From positions 62,001 through 126,000 of the forward strand of contig JBBAAR010000009.1 in NCBI GenBank assembly GCA_041658185.1: 64,000 bases of DNA. The letters are read 5' to 3'. Below, in pieces: positions 50,184 through 58,471 of the stretch; position 1 is the stretch's first letter; each line of letters begins with the position of its first letter. The notes under the pieces are model-generated. The model saw nothing but the letters and a program-made list of their open reading frames with translations, was not told the DNA's origin and searched no databases. The position numbers were made by a program, and so were the translations under genes. The DNA is from UBA8919 sp041658185 (GTDB taxonomy: Bacteria; Elusimicrobiota; UBA8919).

Positions 50184-51839
50184 ATGGCAAAACAGTTGAA
50201 GTTTTCTGACGAGGCAATGCGAGCCATTAAATCAGGCGTTGATAAACTCGCAAATGCAGTAAAGGTAACTCTGGGACCAAAAGGCAGATATGTAGTGCTT
50301 GATAAAAAGTTCGGTTCACCGACGGTAACTAACGACGGTGTGACTATCGCTAAAGACATTGAACTTGAAGACCCGTTTGAAAATATGGGCGCGGAACTGG
50401 TAAAAGAGGTTGCATCAAAAACAAACGATGTTGCGGGCGACGGCACGACTACCGCTACACTTCTGGCACAGTCCATAATCACAGAGGGGTTAAGAAACAT
50501 CACAGCCGGTGCGAATGCAATTCATGTAAAAAGAGGAATTGACAAAGCGGTTGAAGCGGCGGTAAATTACATAAAAAAAGTCGCAAAAAAAATTCCGCAG
50601 GACAATCTTGAAAAAGCAAAAGAGGAAATCCTTCAAATTGCCACTATTTCCGCCAACGATAAAGAAATAGGGGAAAAAATCACATCGGCTATATTGAAAG
50701 TCGGAAAAGACGGTGTAATTACGATTGAGGAAGGCAAGACGGCAGAAACCATCGTTGAGACCGTTGAAGGCATGCAGTTTGACAGGGGCTACATCTCGCC
50801 GTATTTTGTTACCGATGCGGAAAGAATGGAAGCGATTCTGGAAGATGCCTACATCATTATCACCGATAAAAAACTTTCATCAATGCAGGACCTTCTTCCG
50901 CTTTTGGAAAAAATCGCGCAGACCGGCAAACAGTTTCTTATCATCGCGGAAGATATAGACGGCGAGGCATTGGCAACGCTGGTCGTAAATAAACTTCGCG
51001 GAACGCTTAAATGCGCCGCAGTAAAAGCACCCGGTTTCGGCGACAGAAGAAAGGAAATGCTTGAAGATATCGCAACATTGACGAAAGGTCAGGTTATTTC
51101 AGATGAGTTGGGGCTGAAAATTGAGAAAATCGGACTTGAAATGCTGGGCTCCGCAAAAAGAATTGTTGTTGACAAGGAAAACACGACTATTGTCGGCGGA
51201 AACGGCAACAAAGAAGACATCAAAAAGCGGGTCAATCAAATAAGAAAGCAGATTGATGACTCCACTTCCGATTACGATAAGGAAAAACTTCAGGAACGGC
51301 TTGCAAAACTTGTCGGCGGAGTTGCGGTTATAAATGTCGGAGCTTCAACAGAAACAGAAATGAAGTCAAAAAAGTTTAAGGTTGAAGATGCGATGCACGC
51401 CACCCGAGCAGCAATTGAGGAAGGAGTTATACCGGGCGGAGGAGTCGTGCTTTTGAGGGCGATAACGGAAGTTGAGAAACTCAAGAGCGGGGACCCCGAC
51501 GAGCAGACGGGAATAAACATAGTCAAGAGGGCGCTTGAAGACCCGATCAGACAGATTGCCGAAAACGCCGGTATTGAGGGTTCTGTCGTGGTTGACAGGG
51601 TGAAAAAAGAGTCAAATGTCAACTTCGGACTGAATGCCGAAACCGGCGAATATGTTGATATGATAAAGGCGGGAATTATTGACCCGGCAAAGGTCACCCG
51701 TTTTGCGTTACAAAATGCGTCGTCAATATCCGGACTGATTCTAACTACGGAATGTCTTATTACCGACATTCCCGAAAAAGACAAAGGACCTATGATGCCT
51801 CCGGGCGGAATGGGTGGAATGGGCGGCGGGATGTATTAA
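50184..51839 (+). CDS. groL: Chaperonin GroEL
   Basis: 551 residues. TLGPKGRYVVLDKKFGSPTVTNDGVTIAK, the ATP motif DVAGDGTTTATLLAQ, VEDAMHATRAAIEEGVIPGGGV, and the C-terminal Gly-Met tail (GGMGGMGGGMY). Full length and ordinary. Confidence 0.98.
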   Translation: MAKQLKFSDEAMRAIKSGVDKLANAVKVTLGPKGRYVVLDKKFGSPTVTNDGVTIAKDIELEDPFENMGAELVKEVASKTNDVAGDGTTTATLLAQSIITEGLRNITAGANAIHVKRGIDKAVEAAVNYIKKVAKKIPQDNLEKAKEEILQIATISANDKEIGEKITSAILKVGKDGVITIEEGKTAETIVETVEGMQFDRGYISPYFVTDAERMEAILEDAYIIITDKKLSSMQDLLPLLEKIAQTGKQFLIIAEDIDGEALATLVVNKLRGTLKCAAVKAPGFGDRRKEMLEDIATLTKGQVISDELGLKIEKIGLEMLGSAKRIVVDKENTTIVGGNGNKEDIKKRVNQIRKQIDDSTSDYDKEKLQERLAKLVGGVAVINVGASTETEMKSKKFKVEDAMHATRAAIEEGVIPGGGVVLLRAITEVEKLKSGDPDEQTGINIVKRALEDPIRQIAENAGIEGSVVVDRVKKESNVNFGLNAETGEYVDMIKAGIIDPAKVTRFALQNASSISGLILTTECLITDIPEKDKGPMMPPGGMGGMGGGMY

Positions 51840-51866
51840 AAAGGCAGGTAAAAGGTAAAAGGTTAA

Positions 51867-51899
51867 AAGGTCGGAATTGCTTTCCGGCCTTTTTTCTTT
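51867..51899 (+). terminator. Intrinsic terminator of groES-groEL
   Basis: Stem AAGGTCGGAA/TTCCGGCCTT with a four-base loop and six T. Confidence 0.85.
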
Positions 51900-51932
51900 T
51901 TTATATTTCTCGTCGGAAACTAAAAAAAGTAC

Positions 51933-51961
51933 TTGACAAAATGCCAAAAATACTTTATACT
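51933..51961 (+). promoter_or_regulatory. Sigma-70-type promoter upstream of the riboswitches
   Basis: TTGACA, 17-base spacer, TATACT; predicted start near 51968, so both riboswitches and the terminator lie in the leader. Confidence 0.8.
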
Positions 51962-51989
51962 TATGGTGGGTAGATAGGTTATCTATTTA

Positions 51990-52092
51990 CCCGCAGAAGC
52001 GAAAAAGGCAAACCCCCGCCTGGTAGTTTTGCGAAGTGAAAAAGTGGGGGGGCGCAAAGCTGCGGAACCTTAAAGGTTGGTCCGGCTGCCGT
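51990..52092 (+). promoter_or_regulatory. c-di-GMP-I riboswitch (GEMM-like), first of a tandem pair
   Basis: The GEMM-I core is readable: GAAAAAGGCAAACC, a hairpin, then GGGGCGCAAAGCTGCGG, an AACC/GGTT hairpin, and CCGGCTGCCG. These match the conserved A-rich junction, the GCAAAGC segment and the tetraloop-receptor stem of the class. Closing stem GCAG/CTGC. Senses cyclic di-GMP. Confidence 0.75.
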
Positions 52093-52149
52093 TTTTTGAG
52101 CGTTGTGAAAGACAGCCGGATTGTTGTAAGGTCAGCCGAGTTGCCGAGT

Positions 52150-52190
52150 TAATTGTCATATTGTAGTTGCCCAATTTATTGGGCTAATGA
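52150..52190. repeat. GTAGTTGC-type palindrome between the riboswitches
   Basis: gtagttgcccaatttattgggc hairpin, the same inner repeat as in the signal-peptide insertion at 57050 and near 29310. Confidence 0.6.
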
Positions 52191-52224
52191 CAATTTTCAG
52201 GTAATTCGGTTTTTATTTTCAACG

Positions 52225-52364
52225 ATATTCAACGAAAAAGGCAAACCCGTCGGTCGCAAGACCCAACTCCGAAGCATATCGGAGACCAAGGCGGGGGCGC
52301 AAAGATACAGAATCTACGAGGCGTCCTGATAAATTGGGGCGAATCAAGATGGCTGAACTGCCGA
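52225..52364 (+). promoter_or_regulatory. c-di-GMP-I riboswitch (GEMM-like), second of a tandem pair
   Basis: Shares the exact 14-base core GAAAAAGGCAAACC and the GGGGGCGCAAAG segment with the first, but has a longer first arm with two hairpins (cggtcgcaagaccc, ctccgaagcatatcggag) and a diverged second arm ending ctgaactgccg. Probably a GEMM variant; a covariance search is needed to confirm. Confidence 0.55.
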
Positions 52365-52433
52365 AAGATGTTGAATCCGCATACAGCGGAAATAATTGTG
52401 ACCGAGCCATGAGGCGAGGGAATGCCGCTAAAA

Positions 52434-52475
52434 ATAATAAAACCGATAAAATGTCGGCTTTGGAGCGGCTTTTTT
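52434..52475 (+). terminator. Intrinsic terminator, likely the riboswitch expression platform
   Basis: Outer stem GCCGCT/AGCGGC enclosing an inner CCGA/TCGG hairpin and followed by six T, located between the second aptamer and the export signal of the Kelch protein. It argues that translation starts after it. Confidence 0.65.
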
Positions 52476-52477
52476 AT

Positions 52478-55400
52478 TTGATATATGACGGTATTAAACT
52501 AAACCCGGAAGAATATAAACTATCGTTCACAAAAATCATTCTTCTGGGTTTTTTGATTTTTGTTACTTGTTCCATATCTCTTTTTGCAAGTGATTTTGTA
52601 TGGACAACCAAAACAAGTATGCCGACGGCAAGAGGACATAGTGTTGTTGGAGTAGTAAATAACAAAATTTATGTTATCGGCGGTTGTAAAACAGGTGGTG
52701 CTATTTTTTCTACAGTAGAAGAATATAATCCTGCAACAGATACATGGACAACAAAAGCAAGTATGCCTACTGCAAGATGTATGTTTGCCGCAGGGGTAGT
52801 AAATAACAAAATTTATGCAATTGGCGGAGCTCCTAATGGTGCCAATGTTTCAGTTAACCTTAAAACTGTAGAGGAATATGACCCTGCAACAGATACTTGG
52901 ACGACAAAGACAAGTATGCCGACACCAAGGCATGGTCATACTATTGGAGTAGCAAATAATAAAATCTATGTGATTGCCGGATGGAATGAGATTGCGAACA
53001 CTTGGCTCAGAACCGTAGAGGAATATGACCCTGCAACAGATACTTGGACGACAAAAACAAATGTCCCTACCGCAAGAAGATGGCTTGCTGCAGGGGTAGT
53101 AAATAACAAGATATATGCAATAGGCGGTTCCGAAAATCCTTATTTATCTACGATAGAAGAATATAACCCTGCAACAAATACATGGACAACAAAAGCAAAT
53201 ATGCCAACGGCGAGATGCAATCTCGATGCTGGCATAATAAATAATAAAATATATGTTATAGGTGGGAATCAAACAATGCTTCGTGCTGATGTTGAGGAAT
53301 ATGATCCTGTATCAAACATCTGGATAATAAAAAAACCCATTCCAACGGGAAGATGTGGTGCCAGAATAGGCGTTGTAAACAATAAAATTTATGTTATCGG
53401 CGGAAATTGGAGCGACGCATATGATACAGTGGAGGAAGGTAGCATAGTTGATATAGATACAACTCCTCCGGTTTCCTTTATTTCCTCTCCGTATAAATCC
53501 GCTTACAGTTATCAATATATTCCCATAAACGGCACTGCATCGCAGGATTCAAAAAAGTTGGAAGTTCAAATTGAGCAGGTTGAATCAAAGACATACTGGG
53601 ACGGAAAATGCTGGGTCGGGACGCCGAACTGGCTTCTTTGTAACGACACAACTTCGTGGAATTATCCTATATCAACATATTTTTCTGAAAGTTTGACATA
53701 CAATGTAAAATCGCGTGCGACCGACATTTCGGCAAATGTTGAAACGCCGTCAAACGGCATAACATTCGTTATTGATACAAAGCCGCCTTATTCCTATTTC
53801 ACTCTTCCCGAATACAACAACAAAATGTACTCGGATATGCCGAAAATTTACGGTCAGGCAGCGGATTCAAAATCCGGCGTCGCTATGGTGCGGGTGCGGC
53901 TTAAAGATGAAACTGACGGAACTTACTGGGATGGAAGCGGCTGGAATACGAATGAAATTTGGTTGAAAATGTCAAATATATCCGGCTCATTTGAAATGCC
54001 TGTCAATTTATGGAAAATAAACCATTACTATAATGTTAAATCACAGGCGATTGATTTCGCAGGACTTGAAGAGGGTTTGAATTCCGGTTACAGTTTTTAC
54101 ATTCTCTCCGCTTTGAAGTTATCGGCAAAAACATCAAAACAAACATACAATTACGGCGAACCGGTTAGCGTTGAAATTTCTGTTGAAAACACATCTCAAA
54201 GCACCCAGATTCTTGATCTGCCGTCGTCAAAAATTTACGATTTTACAGTTGATTCAATTTACAGATATTCCGACGGTAAAGCGTTTGAACCCGTTAAAAC
54301 CTCATTCAATTTTAAGCCGGGGAATACGCTATATTCAGAAAAAATTGCTCAAATAATTCCCAAAGGACAACATCTTTTATTGGCTGGAATTGAGAAATTA
54401 AACCTTACATCAAAATATGTTTTTGATGTTATTGCGGACACTATTGCACCGTCAATTGCACTTCAACCGGTTGCTGACGGTCAATATAGATATTTTTCAA
54501 TTCCTGTTGCCGCAAATATAACGGATAATTCCGCTATAAAATCGGTAACGCTTTTTAGCGGGGCAAACTCATGGGAGATGGTAAAAACTGCGGATAACTT
54601 ATGGACGGGCGCAATTCCTGCCGATTACAATACTTCCGATACGCTTTCATACCGAATTGAGGCAATTGATATATCGGGAAATAAATCAACAACGGAAACA
54701 AAAACAATTTCAATAAAAGATGTTCCTGCTCCGAAACCCGAGGATATAACGGTTGTCGCTCGGCAAGAGTTGACATATCTCATAGGACTTAAAAACTTTG
54801 CCGATATTGGCGGCGTTTATTACAGGGTTTATTATGACAAAGGCACCGGCGTTGTTGATTATTCAAACTCTCTTGGAGTAATAAATGAGAATACAAAGAC
54901 AATAAGCACCCCGAAATTAGCACCATCAACCGATTATAAATTCGTTATCGTGACTGTTACCGAAGCGACGGAAAACAATACGGATGCACTGCAATCTTCT
55001 GATATCCCGAACATATTTATAAGAACACCGTCAAATGCAGAGGAACTCCGGGTCACTGACGGGGGCGATGGAGAAGGCAGAATAAGAATTCGTATTCCGG
55101 TGGTTGAAATTTCAACAGATGTAGTTTTTACTTCAGGAAACGATGATGGCAATGACGGGCGGGCTATTATCGGTGATCCGATACCAATTCTGTACTACCC
55201 GCCTTCACCGGAACCGACATTGCCTAAAAAACCTACAGATTATTACTATATTGAAGTTATACCATCGCCGCAACCGGTTGTACTTGATTATGCGGATGAT
55301 AATCAAGACGGATTTTTGGACGGAACTTTCATAAAAGAAGCCACACTTGTAATTTTGAGATACGACGAGTTTGAAAGAAAATGGGTCGGTGGAATTGAGA

Positions 55401-56989
55401 CAACTGTTGACACACAACTCAACAAATGTTTTGCATTAGCAGACAGGGCTGGAATGTACGCCCTATATTCAACAATTCAGATTTATCCTGTTCCGGTTAA
55501 AAATTTATCAGGTGAGTCAACAGATAAATCTGAGGCAAAAATCAATTGGCAGCCGTCAACTTCCATAAATTCACAGCAGTATAATGTTTATTATGACAAC
55601 AATCTTTATCTTGAAAAATTTTATTCCGCAAAATACCGCATTTACTGGGATAGAGGGACGGGAACTGTTGATTACTCAAAAGTTATTACTGAACTTCAAA
55701 ATCCGGCGACTTCATTTATTTCTAATCCGCTTGAAAAAGGACTTTACAAATTTGCGGTTCGGGTCGTTGATATTGAAGGAACGGAAGAAAAAAATACGGA
55801 TTATGTGCTGATAAATATAGGAACAATTGGGACAGCAGAGGCTGTCATAAGAATTCCGAAAGACGGAAAACGGCTGCGGGGTAATGCTGTTACCGTTATA
55901 GCGGATGCCACACCGGATACAACGGCAGTTATGTTTCAATATAAAAATTCAGATGACAAATGGATAGATATTTCAACTATTGACAAAAAGCCGCCGTACG
56001 CAGTGTATTGGAATTTAAGTGATGTAAAAAACGGTGAATACAAACTTCGTGCAGTGGCGTATGATTTACTAAATATATCTTCTAAAAATCCCGCCCAAAT
56101 AACCGTTTATGTTGACGATGTCAACTGGGACATTTCTGAAGACGGCAATCCTTCCGTGGACCCGAACAATCAGCATAGAAAACAGGAAAAAATCCCTGCT
56201 GCTTCGCAGCAAACAAATGAGATGGAAATAATGACTGCCGACGGAACGGGCGCTATCGTCCCCGAAGGTATCGTTGAAAAAGAAAGCGTTTTGGAAATAA
56301 GAACCCTCTCGCAGGAAAATTTACCGATACCGACGGCTTCTTCTCTTGAAGCCATAGATGTCTTCCGCGATTATAATTTTAGCGACGGTAAATCTGAGTT
56401 TGAAAAAGACCTTACAATACTTCTGCCGTACCCCGATGAAAACAATGACGGAATTGTGGACGGAACTGACAAAAAAACGGAATCGCTTGATATCTATTAT
56501 CTTGACGAAAAGAAAAACGAATGGAAAAAAGCGGATAATCGTTCGGGGCTCGGCGACGGTACAAATCCGGGGCAGGGCGACGGCAGGGATAATTCAAAAG
56601 ACGACGGGACAGACAACCCCAATAATTCAAAGAAAACCGTTTTACTTTCATCATCAGTGACGAAAACAATTTCTGCAAGAGTAAATCACTTTACAAAATT
56701 CGGAATTTTTGCGAAGGTGCCAAAAACAAATCTCACATCAGTTTCGGTATATCCTAACCCGTTTAAGCCATCATATGGACACACTCAAATAACTTTTGAC
56801 GGACTTACGGCAAATATCAAAATAAAAATTTATACCGTCGCCGGACGACTCGTGGATGAATTTGAAACCGAAACCTCCGGCAGTTATAACTGGAATCCCG
56901 ACGATGCGGCATCAGGAGTATATATCTATTACATTGAGGACAAAAACGGCACCGGCAGTAAAAAAGGCAAACTGGCTATAATCAGGTGA
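52478..56989 (+). CDS. Giant secreted Kelch-repeat protein with type-9-like C-terminal domain
   Basis: About 1500 residues. The frame is open from 52334, but the riboswitch and terminator lie there, so I place the start at TTG 52478 (ATG 52451 is an alternative). The signal core is IILLGFLIFVTCSISLFA. Six Kelch repeats (each ...NNKIYVIGG...VEEYDPATDTWTTK...MPTAR) make one beta-propeller (about residues 45-325). Ig-like domains follow, then a BsuPI-like domain (KLSAKTSKQTYNYGEPV), more fibronectin/Ig-like repeats and a ZU5-like stretch (GTGAIVPEGIV). The C-terminus VYPNPFKPSYGHTQITF...AGRLV resembles T9SS/FlgD-type sorting domains. Regulated by c-di-GMP, hence likely an adhesin or matrix protein. 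Confidence 0.85.
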   Translation: MIYDGIKLNPEEYKLSFTKIILLGFLIFVTCSISLFASDFVWTTKTSMPTARGHSVVGVVNNKIYVIGGCKTGGAIFSTVEEYNPATDTWTTKASMPTARCMFAAGVVNNKIYAIGGAPNGANVSVNLKTVEEYDPATDTWTTKTSMPTPRHGHTIGVANNKIYVIAGWNEIANTWLRTVEEYDPATDTWTTKTNVPTARRWLAAGVVNNKIYAIGGSENPYLSTIEEYNPATNTWTTKANMPTARCNLDAGIINNKIYVIGGNQTMLRADVEEYDPVSNIWIIKKPIPTGRCGARIGVVNNKIYVIGGNWSDAYDTVEEGSIVDIDTTPPVSFISSPYKSAYSYQYIPINGTASQDSKKLEVQIEQVESKTYWDGKCWVGTPNWLLCNDTTSWNYPISTYFSESLTYNVKSRATDISANVETPSNGITFVIDTKPPYSYFTLPEYNNKMYSDMPKIYGQAADSKSGVAMVRVRLKDETDGTYWDGSGWNTNEIWLKMSNISGSFEMPVNLWKINHYYNVKSQAIDFAGLEEGLNSGYSFYILSALKLSAKTSKQTYNYGEPVSVEISVENTSQSTQILDLPSSKIYDFTVDSIYRYSDGKAFEPVKTSFNFKPGNTLYSEKIAQIIPKGQHLLLAGIEKLNLTSKYVFDVIADTIAPSIALQPVADGQYRYFSIPVAANITDNSAIKSVTLFSGANSWEMVKTADNLWTGAIPADYNTSDTLSYRIEAIDISGNKSTTETKTISIKDVPAPKPEDITVVARQELTYLIGLKNFADIGGVYYRVYYDKGTGVVDYSNSLGVINENTKTISTPKLAPSTDYKFVIVTVTEATENNTDALQSSDIPNIFIRTPSNAEELRVTDGGDGEGRIRIRIPVVEISTDVVFTSGNDDGNDGRAIIGDPIPILYYPPSPEPTLPKKPTDYYYIEVIPSPQPVVLDYADDNQDGFLDGTFIKEATLVILRYDEFERKWVGGIETTVDTQLNKCFALADRAGMYALYSTIQIYPVPVKNLSGESTDKSEAKINWQPSTSINSQQYNVYYDNNLYLEKFYSAKYRIYWDRGTGTVDYSKVITELQNPATSFISNPLEKGLYKFAVRVVDIEGTEEKNTDYVLINIGTIGTAEAVIRIPKDGKRLRGNAVTVIADATPDTTAVMFQYKNSDDKWIDISTIDKKPPYAVYWNLSDVKNGEYKLRAVAYDLLNISSKNPAQITVYVDDVNWDISEDGNPSVDPNNQHRKQEKIPAASQQTNEMEIMTADGTGAIVPEGIVEKESVLEIRTLSQENLPIPTASSLEAIDVFRDYNFSDGKSEFEKDLTILLPYPDENNDGIVDGTDKKTESLDIYYLDEKKNEWKKADNRSGLGDGTNPGQGDGRDNSKDDGTDNPNNSKKTVLLSSSVTKTISARVNHFTKFGIFAKVPKTNLTSVSVYPNPFKPSYGHTQITFDGLTANIKIKIYTVAGRLVDEFETETSGSYNWNPDDAASGVYIYYIEDKNGTGSKKGKLAIIR

Positions 56990-56994
56990 CTGCG

Positions 56995-57957
56995 ATGAAA
57001 AACTTAAAAATTATAAATTGTTTTGTAGTTGCCGAACTTGTTCGGCTAATTGTAGTTGCCCAATTTATTGGGCTGTTATGCTTGATAAATCAAGCAACTA
57101 CTTATGCTGCCGGAAAAACCTCTTCCGAATTTTTACTCATTCCCAAAGATGCCCGGGCTTCCGCAATGGCAGGTGCGGTTTCTTCAGGAGGTGACGATTC
57201 TACGGCAATTTTTTACAATTCCGCCGGAATAGGATTTTTGAAAGAAAAAAATGTAACACTTTCACACAGCGAATGGCTTGAGGATATAAATTTTGAAAAT
57301 GTTTCTTTTAATGTACCGCTAAAAAATAAATTCTCGTTCGGTGCCGGATTTGAATATTTAGGTGTTAGCAAAATTAAAGGGCAAGACACCCAACTTTCCC
57401 TGCAAAGAGATTTTAATTCTTACGATTTTTCATCAATAGGCGGGCTGTCTTATCTGTTTAATAAAAACTTTTCAGCCGGCGCGGCGGTCAGATACATAGA
57501 GGAAAAAATTGATGATGAAAAATCGTCGGCAGGTTCTTTTGATATCGGAACTATTTACAGAAAAAAAATAAACTCGCACAAAAATTTTTCGTTAGCCGGT
57601 GCGGTCCAAAATATCCCGCTGATTAAACCGCAGTTTATTGATAAAAAAGAAGAACTTCCGACTAAATTCGTTGTCGGCGGGTCGTATAAACCGCTCGGCG
57701 AAATGCTGCTTTTGTCAACGGATTTAGTAATGATAAAAAGTTCAAAACCAGCCGCAAATTTAGGATGCGAGGTTTTAATTTATGATGTTCTGAAGGTTCG
57801 TTCGGGTTACAAATTTGACCCCGCTTTTGAGTCTTCTTCACGTCTTACTTTTGGTCTTGGAATTGTTTTTAATTCGCTTTCAGTTGATTACGCCTATCTT
57901 CCATTTGAATCACTTACAGATACGCATATATTTTCAATAAGTTACAAATTTGAATAA
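56995..57957 (+). CDS. PorV/PorQ-family outer-membrane protein
   Basis: 320 residues. Mature part opens SEFLLIPKDARASAMAGAV and GGDDSTAIFYNSAGIGF, the PorV/UPF0164 hallmark, followed by FadL-like barrel strands and terminal FSISYKFE. In Bacteroidota PorV shuttles T9SS substrates at the cell surface, so its position behind a protein with a type-9-like C-terminal domain is meaningful. The signal peptide is almost wholly encoded by three GTAGTTGC palindromes. ATG 56995 chosen; a GTG at 56986 overlaps the previous stop. Confidence 0.85.
   Translation: MKNLKIINCFVVAELVRLIVVAQFIGLLCLINQATTYAAGKTSSEFLLIPKDARASAMAGAVSSGGDDSTAIFYNSAGIGFLKEKNVTLSHSEWLEDINFENVSFNVPLKNKFSFGAGFEYLGVSKIKGQDTQLSLQRDFNSYDFSSIGGLSYLFNKNFSAGAAVRYIEEKIDDEKSSAGSFDIGTIYRKKINSHKNFSLAGAVQNIPLIKPQFIDKKEELPTKFVVGGSYKPLGEMLLLSTDLVMIKSSKPAANLGCEVLIYDVLKVRSGYKFDPAFESSSRLTFGLGIVFNSLSVDYAYLPFESLTDTHIFSISYKFE
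57025..57101. repeat. Three GTAGTTGC palindromes inside the PorV-like signal peptide
   Basis: gtagttgccgaacttgttcggc, gtagttgcccaatttattgggc and gcttgataaatcaagcaactac, in frame, encoding VVAELVRLIVVAQFIGLL and the following residues. Confidence 0.85.
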
Positions 57958-57971
57958 GTCCTTTCCTCTTA

Positions 57972-58000
57972 TTGACAAAAAAAAACAAATTTGCTATACT
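57972..58000 (+). promoter_or_regulatory. Sigma-70-type promoter
   Basis: TTGACA, 17-base spacer, TATACT, 15 bases before the next ATG, which has a GGGGGG SD. Confidence 0.8.
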
Positions 58001-58015
58001 GTTTTCAGGGGGGTT

Positions 58016-58417
58016 ATGTCTATTATCACAAAAAGAAAAAAAGTTTTGGTTGATTTTGGATTGCAGTTCAGATACATCGGACTTGCGGTGATTGTCTCGC
58101 TTATTTCGGTTTTTGCGGGCTGGTATTCCTCTTACTCTATTATGCAGGAAAAACTTCTGCCTGCTTTCAGTTTGAGCATAATTGAAGCGACTCAAAAAAC
58201 GGCTTACAAAAATCTTTACATTACCGTCGCAATTTTGCTGCCGCTGGTTTCCGTTTTATTTTTATTTTTTACCCACCGTCTTGCCGGCTCAATTTTCAAA
58301 ATTAAAAAAACATTGTCGGATATAGAAAACGGAAACATACGGGAAATAAAACTCTATGAAGATGACGACTTAAAAGATGTAGCGGAAGGAATAAACAACA
58401 TCGTAAAAAAATTGTAG
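58016..58417 (+). CDS. Small two-pass membrane protein with HAMP-like linker
   Basis: 133 residues. LQFRYIGLAVIVSLISVFAGWYSSY (TM1), a short periplasmic helix, YITVAILLPLVSVLFLFF (TM2), then a HAMP-like helix pair (GSIFKIKKTLSDIENGNI...DDLKDVAEGINNIVKKL). Resembles the truncated chemoreceptor-like proteins often coded beside pseudopilin genes in related phyla. The stop codon is supplied by a GTAGTTGC element. Confidence 0.65.
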   Translation: MSIITKRKKVLVDFGLQFRYIGLAVIVSLISVFAGWYSSYSIMQEKLLPAFSLSIIEATQKTAYKNLYITVAILLPLVSVLFLFFTHRLAGSIFKIKKTLSDIENGNIREIKLYEDDDLKDVAEGINNIVKKL

Positions 58418-58466
58418 TTGCCTGATTCATCAGGCACAACGGCGCTCAATAAATTGAGCAACTACA
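58413..58466. repeat. GTAGTTGC palindrome pair
   Basis: gtagttgcctgattcatcaggc and gctcaataaattgagcaactac. It contains the stop of the upstream gene and ends six bases before the next ATG. Confidence 0.7.
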
Positions 58467-58471
58467 AACTT

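Noticed and set aside
52334..52477. Coding start of the Kelch protein at 52334, 52349 or 52451
   Set aside because: The region holds riboswitch and terminator structures, and the extra residues precede a normal signal peptide; a later start is more likely, though not proven.
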